DNA of 64,000 nt, from NCBI GenBank assembly GCA_016841825.1, contig JAENYK010000003.1, positions 186,001-250,000 on the forward strand, read 5' to 3'. Each line of letters starts with the position of its first letter. The first letter of the stretch is position 1. The translations under genes were made by a program, and so were the position numbers. The notes under the pieces are model-generated. The model was not told the origin of the DNA, did not search any database, and saw only the letters and a list, made by a program, of their open reading frames with translations. Shown here one piece after another: positions 17,639-26,000 of the stretch. Origin of the DNA: Halothermothrix sp. (GTDB taxonomy: Bacteria > Bacillota > Halanaerobiia > DY22613).

Positions 17639-18823
17639 TTGAGAGAAGTAGTAATTGTAAGTGCAGTAAGAACTGCCATCGGAAGTTTTGGTGGCTCTTT
17701 AAAAGATGTTTCTGTGGTAGATCTTGGGACAACCGTGATCAAAGGTGCATTGGAGCGGATTAATCTGAATCCACAGGAAGTTGATGAAGTCATCATGGGT
17801 GTTGTTCTACAGGCCGGTCAAGGTCAAAATCCAAGTCGTCAATCAGCCCTTAAAGCAGGTCTGGATGTAAATGTTCCGACAATGTCAATCAACAAATTAT
17901 GTGGTTCTGGTCTGAAAGCCGTTAACCTGGCTGCTCAACAGATAATGTTAGGTGAAGCTGATGTAGTAATCGCCGGTGGGATGGAAAGCATGACTCAGGC
18001 TCCTTATTTACTACAAAATGCCCGGTATGGTTATCGAATGGGAGACGGTCAGATCATCGACAGTATGATCATCGATGGTTTAACCTGTGCCGTCAACAAC
18101 TATCATATGGGGATCACAGCAGAAAATCTCGCTGAGCAATATAATCTGACCCGCGAAGAACAGGATAAATTTGCTGAAGCCAGTCAAAATAAAGCTATGG
18201 TTGCCATCGAAACTGGCCGATTTAAAGATGAGATCGTCCCAGTAGTAATCCCACAGCGTAAAGGTGATCCCATAGTTTTTGATACCGACGAATATCCACG
18301 TAAAGGTGCGACTATTGAGGGTCTAGGGAAGCTAAGACCTGCCTTTAAGAAAGATGGCACTGTAACTGCCGGTAATGCTTCTGGAATCAATGATGGTGCA
18401 GCTGCAGTTATCGTAATGGCCGCAGAAAAAGCTAAAGAGCTGGGATTACAGCCAATGGTCAAGATTGTATCCTTTGCTTCTGCTGCTGTTGACCCTTCCA
18501 TTATGGGCATCGGTCCGGTTCCTGCTATCAAACGGGCATTAGCCAAAGTTGATCTGAAGTTGGAAGATATCGATCTGGCGGAATTGAATGAAGCTTTTGC
18601 TGCTCAATCTCTAGCTGTACTCAAAGATTTACCTTTCAATCGTAGTATCGTAAATGTTAATGGGGGTGCGATCGCTTTAGGTCATCCTATTGGTGCCAGT
18701 GGTTGTCGAATTCTGGTAACTCTGCTTCATGAGATGGCTAAACGTGAAAATGTGAAAACTGGTCTGGCTTCTCTATGTGTTGGTGGCGGTATGGGAGTTA
18801 CTACAATCGTGGAGAAACTGTAG
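17639..18823 (+). CDS. Acetyl-CoA acetyltransferase (thiolase)
   Basis: Cleaves acetoacetyl-CoA or longer 3-oxoacyl-CoA with CoA, or runs in the condensing direction. 394 residues with all thiolase motifs: nucleophile Cys in [26 protein letters not shown] with the catalytic His, and second Cys in SLCVGGGMG. The TTG start follows GGGGAGGAG. The only plus-strand gene in the window. Its promoter shares the operator array of the minus-strand operon, so it is probably the cleavage step of the same pathway. Confidence 0.93.
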   Translation: MREVVIVSAVRTAIGSFGGSLKDVSVVDLGTTVIKGALERINLNPQEVDEVIMGVVLQAGQGQNPSRQSALKAGLDVNVPTMSINKLCGSGLKAVNLAAQQIMLGEADVVIAGGMESMTQAPYLLQNARYGYRMGDGQIIDSMIIDGLTCAVNNYHMGITAENLAEQYNLTREEQDKFAEASQNKAMVAIETGRFKDEIVPVVIPQRKGDPIVFDTDEYPRKGATIEGLGKLRPAFKKDGTVTAGNASGINDGAAAVIVMAAEKAKELGLQPMVKIVSFASAAVDPSIMGIGPVPAIKRALAKVDLKLEDIDLAELNEAFAAQSLAVLKDLPFNRSIVNVNGGAIALGHPIGASGCRILVTLLHEMAKRENVKTGLASLCVGGGMGVTTIVEKL

Positions 18824-18858
18824 GTTAATAGATAGTTAGTTTGAGATCTGTTAGTTTC

Positions 18859-18897
18859 AAAAATAGCTGTTGATCTGGGGAGTCAACAGCTATTTTT
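18859..18897. terminator. Bidirectional terminator between thiolase and the biosynthetic cluster
   Basis: AAAAATAGCTGTTGA (18859-18873), 9-nt loop, TCAACAGCTATTTTT (18883-18897): a perfect 15-bp stem with A-run and T-run ends. It serves both the plus-strand thiolase and the minus-strand gene ending at 18916. Confidence 0.9.
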
Positions 18898-18915
18898 AAA
18901 TTTAAAACTGCTTTC

Positions 18916-20004
18916 TTATAAAGATTGTTCTATTTGGGATAACGTTTCGAAAATCTGACTCTCTACCTCATAAATATCTCTCCAGACATTTGCAAATCTC
19001 TCAATATAGTCTAAGATATTATGATTTTTAATATAACACTTATCACATAGCAGATCAATTCGGTTCCATAACTCCACTGCTTCAGCAAACTGCTCACTCA
19101 CCGCCTTTAATTCTGTCACCTCTTCACTCACATAAACCATTAAGTTCTTAAAACTAAGCTTTTGTAAGATAAATGGTCGAAAGACTCTGGTGGTAAATTG
19201 AGGAGCGTATTTTCCCTTTAACTCCGCCATTTTTTTGACAAATTGAGGCCATTCATCGATTAGGTTTTTCAGTCCTTTCAAATTTTTAATATATGTTCTT
19301 CCATTTATCGTTATTTGATCTAATAATGTCTGATTAAGATTATCTTTTAGTAATCTCCGAATTCGTTCACTTTCAGGCAGATCCATCTCTTTAATATTTA
19401 AGAGCACTATATAATTCTTATTAAGGGTTTCTGACATCTTGGCATTAAGATACCTTTCCAGTGGCACTTCCATCAGTACCCCAAAAAATTTATCCAATAC
19501 AGTACACGTCTGCTTATTCTGATCAATATCTAATACCACCAGCGAATGAGAACTTGTATGATAGTGCATCATAGTAGGCTTTTCTTTAACATAAGATTGA
19601 TGGAGGTAATAGTGATCACATGAGACGATCAACGGAATCCCTTTTGCTAAATATTTCATCTCGACATTAACGGTATTTCTTTTATTCCCCCGATATACTG
19701 CTTCAGGATAGAATAGTCCATACGCTTTATAGATCTCTTCATTGTAAAATTTGTAATCATCGTGAAAAACTAAATCAATCCCACCTACAATCACTAAATC
19801 ATTATCTTTGGAGATATACTTCTTTGGTCTTTTGGGATTTTTATAGTTAAAATAGTGTTCAAAACTATATAAAAAATCAAAATCAGTGTAGGTCAATGCA
19901 TAGGAGAGACAATTATTCAATTCTAATATTCCTGATACATTCATTAATCCACAATCACTTCCAATTTTTAGATTAGGATCGATACTTGCGAATTCAGTTT
20001 TCAT
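18916..20004 (-). CDS. BtrH N-terminal-domain-like protein (possible acyltransferase)
   Basis: About 362 residues. The first half resembles the papain-like BtrH_N fold: an N-terminal Cys region (ELNNCLSYALTYTDFDF), a substrate-side stretch VNVEMKYLAKGIPLIVSCD, and a His strand SSHSLVVLDIDQNK followed by VLDKFFG. The second half is helical. BtrH transfers an ACP-bound acyl group to an amine in butirosin synthesis; such domains recur in NRPS/PKS clusters. The start at ATG 20004 is favoured by AAAGGA upstream; in-frame ATGs reach 20040. It has its own promoter and is the last gene of the cluster. Homology is judged by pattern only. Confidence 0.55.
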   Translation of the reverse strand: MKTEFASIDPNLKIGSDCGLMNVSGILELNNCLSYALTYTDFDFLYSFEHYFNYKNPKRPKKYISKDNDLVIVGGIDLVFHDDYKFYNEEIYKAYGLFYPEAVYRGNKRNTVNVEMKYLAKGIPLIVSCDHYYLHQSYVKEKPTMMHYHTSSHSLVVLDIDQNKQTCTVLDKFFGVLMEVPLERYLNAKMSETLNKNYIVLLNIKEMDLPESERIRRLLKDNLNQTLLDQITINGRTYIKNLKGLKNLIDEWPQFVKKMAELKGKYAPQFTTRVFRPFILQKLSFKNLMVYVSEEVTELKAVSEQFAEAVELWNRIDLLCDKCYIKNHNILDYIERFANVWRDIYEVESQIFETLSQIEQSL

Positions 20005-20116
20005 CTTAATCATCCTTTCCCATAATTCCATATCAGTCATAGTTGTCCGAAAATATTATTTAATTTACCATCCATTATTCTATGGAATTATAATACTTTT
20101 TTATTAACACAATCCA

Positions 20117-20145
20117 ATTATATCATAAATTATGTTGATATACAA
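20117..20145 (-). promoter_or_regulatory. Promoter of the downstream BtrH-like gene
   Basis: Minus strand: TTGTAT (20140-20145), 17 bp, perfect TATAAT (20117-20122). Confidence 0.55.
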
Positions 20146-20196
20146 TATTATTTCCAATTGAATCCCCCGGTTTTACAACATTCAGTTATACTAAAA

Positions 20197-20222
20197 GAAA
20201 AAACAGAGAAGCTAATCTCTGC
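20197..20222 (-). terminator. Terminator after the Cys-rich DUF3795-like gene
   Basis: Minus strand: GCAGAGA, 6-nt loop, TCTCTG then TTTTTTCTTTT. It separates the Cys-rich gene from the last gene of the cluster. Confidence 0.75.
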
Positions 20223-20247
20223 TTTTAAAACCTCTCTCATACAATTT

Positions 20248-20697
20248 TCACTCATAATATTTTTGAACCCAATCTGGCAATTTGCCATTAGCAATCATTT
20301 CTCTGATCAAATTCGGTACACTAACAAATTGTTTCATACTTATTTCAAACTCTTCTTCTGTTAGATGATCCGTCTTTGAACAACAGCGGAAAAGCATTCC
20401 ATCCTGTGTACAAAGTAATTTACTAACATTTTGACAGGGGAAATCGTCACATTCAACACAGGTAGTCGTCAATCCTTTTTCCATCGCACAGGGACGAACC
20501 GGGCATTGAGTGTCTGCGATCTTCTCTTCACCCTTACACCCTCCGCATTTTACGTTGTCTACAGTGTACATCTCATGACCAAAGAATTTTCTCCACCCGT
20601 CCACAAGTTTTTGTCTAATCGCTGGGTCATCAGAGCGAGCTGCACAAAGGTCACAGTTATACCCGCAAAATCCGATCATCTCTTTTTCTTTTGTCAT
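20248..20697 (-). CDS. Cys-rich DUF3795-like protein, probable metal binding
   Basis: 149 residues from ATG 20697 (GAGGT upstream; an ORF start at 20742 lacks a site). Opens IGFCGYNCDLC, the DUF3795 signature, followed by VKCGGCKG, TQCPVRPCAM, TTCVECDDFPC and RCCSK, so at least a dozen cysteines able to bind zinc or an Fe-S cluster. The family has no agreed function. It lies between the two BtrH-like genes, but its own terminator and unlike character mean that membership in the biosynthetic pathway is uncertain. Confidence 0.75.
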   Translation of the reverse strand: MTKEKEMIGFCGYNCDLCAARSDDPAIRQKLVDGWRKFFGHEMYTVDNVKCGGCKGEEKIADTQCPVRPCAMEKGLTTTCVECDDFPCQNVSKLLCTQDGMLFRCCSKTDHLTEEEFEISMKQFVSVPNLIREMIANGKLPDWVQKYYE

Positions 20698-20742
20698 CAA
20701 AGATACCTCACTTTCCAGGTTAATAACTTTATTAATAAACAA

Positions 20743-20989
20743 ACTTAAGACTACAAAAATATTGGCTAATCAAAGTAAAATTTGAACCCCATGCCTGCAG
20801 TGTAATAATATCGTAAAGTGGCAAAATAACTCTTTTTTTACGTTAATAACTTCTGCGTCGGCGACAATTATTCCTGCTACCTAATTAATTTTCTTTGCAG
20901 ATTATTTTTAAAAGCTAAATACGTAATAGTACACTCTTTAACATTAGATTAACTGCTTCTTCTACATTAACCAGTGTTGTATCAATTAA
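20743..20989. other. Intergenic gap with a possible gene remnant
   Basis: Directly past the TAG of the upstream gene, the same frame continues 24 codons (IDTTLVNVEEAVNLML and a few more) to a second TAG at 20915. The pattern resembles the C-terminal end of small P-loop kinases. It could be a gene remnant or a chance frame. Nothing else is supported. Confidence 0.3.
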
Positions 20990-21997
20990 CTAGATAACTT
21001 TACCGATCTCTTCTATATATTTCTCTTCCTGTAATCTTATCTTATCTACCTTCGCGGCACACCTCTCCACAAAGCCTGCTTTCTCTGTGAACAGACTTTT
21101 GATGATCATGTTCCTGGCAACCATCCATTCCTGCGAGATATACTTTACTTCTTCAGAGATAGATTGAATTTCCGGAATATTGAATTTTACTGCCGCATTT
21201 TTCAAGAACCCTGAATGCAGCTGACATTGTTCAGCCCCGAAATGAATTGCTTTATACAGATTAGTCAAATAATTATCAGGGTTTTTCCTTTCCTTAATAT
21301 TTCTAATATCTTCTGCCAATGCTGTGATTCCATCCAACCCCTGCTTAATTGTCATACTATCCAGGTCAATCTTTTGATCAAACTCCTCGATTGAACTATA
21401 ATCGATGGTTGGATTAAGCATCAATTTAATATTGTTATCGATTACCTGTTTAAAAGTTATATAATCTACATCTTTAGTCTGCGCATCCTTCAATACCTGA
21501 AATATCTTATAATTATGAGACTGCCAGGCTTTATTTAGCTCAATCTGGGGTACTGTTATATTGTATTTTCTATATCCATGATCAAACACATATAGATCAC
21601 CATTTTTATGAACTCCATTAACAGCCACACTATGCCAATCATGCTGCTTTTGATATAAAAGTGAATAAGGAATGAAATATGAGTCAACAATGATTAAACT
21701 AATAATTCCTTTTGACAAAGAATCATAGAGAAATGCCCACGCTTTATCCTGGCGGGTAAAAGTGTTAATCTGAACATTAAAATTTAACTCCTCTAGTTCA
21801 TCAAATACTTCCTTTCTTTTTCTAATTATAATAGGTGTCTCCTCATCTTTTTGACAATAACAAAAGAATAATTCTCTGCCAACATAATCAGCCAATTCGC
21901 CATATTGATAGTAATTAAAAATTGCTGTCAGAGGACCATTTATACATTGCAGCAGGTCTGAAGAATTCTCAATTTCTAAACTATAGAGACATTCCAT
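20990..21997 (-). CDS. Second BtrH_N-like protein
   Basis: 335 residues. N-terminal half has LLQCINGPLTAIFNYYQYG (candidate Cys), a central IDSYFIPYSLLYQKQHD segment and WHSVAVNGVHKNGDLYVFD, the His-containing strand typical of BtrH_N/DUF4872 proteins. The C-terminal half is helical and charged. It overlaps the upstream jelly-roll-like gene by one base, so the two are translationally coupled. A role in acyl transfer or release of the NRPS-PKS product is plausible given the lack of a thioesterase, but unproven. Confidence 0.6.
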   Translation of the reverse strand: MECLYSLEIENSSDLLQCINGPLTAIFNYYQYGELADYVGRELFFCYCQKDEETPIIIRKRKEVFDELEELNFNVQINTFTRQDKAWAFLYDSLSKGIISLIIVDSYFIPYSLLYQKQHDWHSVAVNGVHKNGDLYVFDHGYRKYNITVPQIELNKAWQSHNYKIFQVLKDAQTKDVDYITFKQVIDNNIKLMLNPTIDYSSIEEFDQKIDLDSMTIKQGLDGITALAEDIRNIKERKNPDNYLTNLYKAIHFGAEQCQLHSGFLKNAAVKFNIPEIQSISEEVKYISQEWMVARNMIIKSLFTEKAGFVERCAAKVDKIRLQEEKYIEEIGKVI

Positions 21998-22557
21998 TAG
22001 TTCTCACCTCTTTCTAATGTTATTGCAAATACATGAAAACAGGGATTATCGGGAAGGTTTAGCTTATGTAGTTGACAGGTACAATCAACTTCCACAGTTT
22101 GCATCCACATGTTTGCCCTATAAAAGCAAATATCACCATCCCTGGAATGGGCATGTTCACAGCGGAAGGCCAGTTTTTCAGTAAAAGGCTTTTCGGTAAT
22201 CCAGTCACTGAGATATAATTTTTGGACCTCCACTTTTCGATCATAAATCAGCTCGATCTTCTCTTCAAAATTTCCATTATCACAACTACCAAGAACAAAA
22301 AGCCTTTTATATAGACCTGGTTGAACAGGTAAGATTTGATTATAACATTCGATATTATTTTTATCACCATCTTCTTTTGAAGGAAACTTTATTGGTATAT
22401 TATCAATATCTACTACTGAATTAGATTCCGGTAATTCTTCCGCAGGATAACAGGCAGACAGTGAAAAAAGTCCATCCTGGGGATTACTGTCGTAACTAAT
22501 CCCATCAGCATTAAAATATTCTTCTAAGTCTAATAAATAATATTTCTGTAGACTCAA
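21997..22557 (-). CDS. Small jelly-roll-like (carbohydrate-binding type) protein
   Basis: 186 residues from a TTG start at 22557 with AAGGAG 10 nt upstream. The order YFNADGISYDSNPQDG, YPAEELPESNS, IPIKFPSKEDGDKNNI, LPVQPGLYKRLFVLGS, LSDWIT and LPDNPCFHVFAITLERGEN matches a beta-rich domain I know as a C-terminal or stand-alone module near glycosidases and secondary-metabolite genes. No signal peptide, so cytoplasmic. Function unknown; it may bind a substrate or the product. Coupled to the BtrH-like gene downstream. Confidence 0.5.
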   Translation of the reverse strand: MSLQKYYLLDLEEYFNADGISYDSNPQDGLFSLSACYPAEELPESNSVVDIDNIPIKFPSKEDGDKNNIECYNQILPVQPGLYKRLFVLGSCDNGNFEEKIELIYDRKVEVQKLYLSDWITEKPFTEKLAFRCEHAHSRDGDICFYRANMWMQTVEVDCTCQLHKLNLPDNPCFHVFAITLERGEN

Positions 22558-22619
22558 CTCTACTCAACTCCTTCATTTGATTTCAATCATCAAAATAGAT
22601 CTCCAAGATGTTAATAAAA

Positions 22620-22763
22620 TACGGTAAAATACAGCAGTTGATATCGATTACAATAATACAATGAACCTTTAACCCAAAACTATATCAGATTAATAAAGAA
22701 TGGAGGATTTTTTCATTATTGTCACCTCCCTTTTAATTAGTTCAAAAACTGTACTTTACCGTA
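22620..22763. repeat. 144-bp element bounded by 15-bp inverted repeats
   Basis: TACGGTAAAATACAG (22620-22634) and CTGTACTTTACCGTA (22749-22763) are inverted with one mismatch, which is a G-U pair in minus-strand RNA. The 114 bp between them hold a mini-ORF with a strong ribosome binding site and a GGAGG/CCTCC pair. It could be a MITE-like insertion or a structured regulatory RNA between the ACP and the tailoring genes. Confidence 0.55.
22690..22716 (-). CDS. Candidate 8-codon leader peptide
   Basis: GGGAGGTGACAATA places a near-ideal ribosome binding site before ATG at 22716; the frame encodes MKKSSILY and stops. CCTCC within the codons can pair with the GGAGG of the binding site. No homologue known to me; translation is untested. 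Confidence 0.35.
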   Translation of the reverse strand: MKKSSILY

Positions 22764-22799
22764 AGCTTAAATGCAACTATAAGTTCTTACAGGAATTGA

Positions 22800-23057
22800 T
22801 TATTCAGCTGCAGCATCAACTTTTCGCTCAATGCAATGAATTACGTCTTCTAAAGTTTCAAAAGTTTCAATACTGATCTCCTCATCATCAAATTCGATAT
22901 CGAATTCATTCTCTATCTCAACGATAATTTTAATGAAAGACACGGAATTTAATTGATAGGTAGTTAAGTTATCATCCAAACTAATATTGTCCACTACCTC
23001 TGGATCTTCAAAATTATTTTTTAAAATATCTCTCAGTTTCTGTTCGATTGTTAACAT
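22800..23057 (-). CDS. Discrete acyl/peptidyl carrier protein
   Basis: 85 residues, acidic and helical. The phosphopantetheine Ser is in YQLNSVSFIKII (LNS in place of the usual DSL), followed by the carrier-protein pattern VEIENEFDIEFDDEEI. The start at 23057 is set by GGGAG 9 nt upstream; an ATG at 23066 abuts it. It starts 14 bp after the large PKS gene. It may tether a product or intermediate for the BtrH-like enzymes. Confidence 0.85.
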   Translation of the reverse strand: MLTIEQKLRDILKNNFEDPEVVDNISLDDNLTTYQLNSVSFIKIIVEIENEFDIEFDDEEISIETFETLEDVIHCIERKVDAAAE

Positions 23058-23071
23058 CAATATCATCTCCC

Positions 23072-26000
23072 TTAAAGATTATTTTTGTCAAAGAATTCAT
23101 CAGACAAACTTAACAAAATATTTTTTATCTCGCTTAACATTGATTCGATTCCACTCTCCACAAATTTTCTTTGATCATATTTAATGCATAAAGTTAGTTC
23201 AGGTCCAGTGATCAACCTTAGAGGTACCACCAGGCCACCATGAGAAGCATAATCTGAGACCCCTGCTACATTAAGCGTTTCATCTGTCGGAAAATCAACA
23301 TAAACAACAGTTCTTTCATAAATAGCCCTTTGTAGTTTACTGTATACCAGATTACACCACTTAGAAATCTCTGCTAAAGATACAAATTCATATTCCTTAC
23401 ACTTATATAATTTTTGCTGTAATTTTCTGAACCAGTCAAGAGTTATTGGACTGTCCGGGAGAATAATTCGTACAGGCAAAATGTTGGTGAACATACCAGC
23501 GATCAGTTCTACACCTTCCAGGGTTAATGGACGTCCTGAAGTTAAAACTCCAATTATAAGATCATTCTCTTTTAACACTTTGCTCAACAGTATTGACCAA
23601 CAACCTACAATGATTGTATTTAATGACAGATTATTTTTCTTTGCAAAATCCTTGATCTTTATCTTTTCATCTTCAGTCAAAGTAAGGTAATTCTGAGCTG
23701 GTTCCTGGATGGCATCTACCGCTTCAATACTAGATAGCGCTAACGAACCAGAATCAAAGTTTTCAAACTCCTGCCGCCAAAACTGCTGTACTTGCTCCCG
23801 ATCCCTCTGATAAAGCCATTCTATATAATCTGTAAATCCTGGACTAGCTTCTGATTCCACGATACTCTGTGTAGTATAATAGGTAATAACATCATTGAGT
23901 ATTATTTCAGCACTCCAACCATCAAATAATAAATTTTGATAGCACCAGACCAACTGGAATTGTCGCTCATTCTCTCGAATTAATGATACATGCATTAATG
24001 GTGCTTTCTTCAAATTATTGTGTCTAATATCCTCAATATGATTTTTAATCATCTCAGGTCGGTGCTCAGTAGGTACTGACCCCCAGTCGAGAACTGCAAA
24101 GGGAACTGCAGCATTTCTATAGATGAGTTGAATAGGAGTCTTGAATTTCCGCCATTTGAATTCAGTCCTTAATATTGAATGACGTTGGATAACCTTCTCC
24201 CAGGCATCTTTAAACCTTCCGATATCTACATCTTCCAGAACACATCTAACTACCTGAATATTATGTTTACTTCTGGAAAACATCAGATTATAATTTAATG
24301 CCGCTAACTGCATTGCAGACAGAGGATAAATTGCTTCAATATTGGAATCTTCCTGCTTTAGCTGATTAATAATTGCTTCGTCAGATTCAGCAAAATATGA
24401 TACTATTTTTTCACTGTTTTTCTCTGCTGGCTCTGGCTGCCAATTATCCAGATAATCAGCCAACTCTCTGACAGTATTTTTATTAAAGAAGTCTCCCAAC
24501 GATATTTGAATATTGAACTCCTGAAATATTCTCTTAGAAAGAGTTAGCGCTTTGAGCGAATCACCTCCCAGTTCAAAAAAGCTATCTTCAATTCCAACCT
24601 CTTTAACCCCAAAAAACTCTTGCCAGATTTTTATTAAATCTCGTTCCATATCAGTTACTGGTGCAGCATACTCAGTAGATAATTGCGATCGATCAAGACT
24701 AATCATTGGCTGCTTTTCGCTCGGTGACTCTAAAGAATCTTGCTGAACCCATTTTCTCAACCTCGCCTGGATATCTCCTGTGGAGACAATTACCTGCGGG
24801 GTTTCAATATAGTGCACTATCTTATCAAAAATCTCCACCAACTCTCCAGGATCGATTAAATAAGCATGGCTATTATACTGGTTCTCATCAAACTGTAAGC
24901 CGTCCAGATTAACGGCTATCCAGGAATTCTGGTTTAAAAAATACAGATAATAATCAATAAATGAGTTGGCAGAGGCATAAGCCCCATATCCCAATCCCCC
25001 TAAAACAGAGGCCAGAGAAGATATTACCAGACAGAAATCCAACTCTCTCTGTCCCAAAACTTTGTGCAAATTCAATAAACCATATACTTTTGCAGCAAAC
25101 TGTTCTTCAAAACCCTTTTCAGTGATTGAATCTATGCTGAGAAAGGAATCTCCCGCTAATATCCCGGCAGAGTAAATTACTCCATTAAGTTCACCATATC
25201 TATCCTCGATCATTTTTACACAGTTTTCAATATCCTCCAATCGCCCACTATCACCTACATGATACAGTACATCTGCATTGGATATCTCTTTTAGTTCATC
25301 CATTCGTCTCTTTTTCTCAAGATAATCTGCTTTAACAGCCAGTTCATCGGTCACTGCAGAAAAATCTGTTCTCCCAAACAAAACCACTCTGGCCCTATAT
25401 TTGATTAATAAATGTTTAGCCAGAACAAAGCCCAGATTCCCTAATCCCCCAACTATCAGATATACAGCACCTTCTTTGATCTCTCTTATTTGGGCAAAAT
25501 CCCCCTGTAGATTAAGAGAAGTGTACTTCTGTACCCACCTCCGGTTTTGTCGATATGCAACTAGCTTAGCACTACTGTTCTGTTGAATCTCATCATAGAT
25601 ATTGTTAATCATACTATCCCCGGAGTCAGATAAAGAGATATCAATACAATAAGTTTTTACTGAAGGAAATTCTTGAGGTAATACCTTTAAAAATCCCAAT
25701 ATAGCACCTTTTTCTGGTACTAGCTGTTCATCTCCCAGAACACTATGTAAATCATTTGTCACTACGATAACCTCTTTACCACCTAACACCTGTTTTTTAG
25801 CCATAGTCTGGACAAGTCTAACAAGTGAATAAAAACTTTCGGCCATTCTGTCCTGTAATCTGGCTGCTGCCATCCCGGCAGTTTTTTTCATATTGGATAG
25901 ATGAAGAATCGTATCAGGAACACAATCTGTTGATTGTAAACTATTGAGTAATTTTGAATAATCAGCAGACTCCGCTGGATTAATTGTATAACAGACTTCA

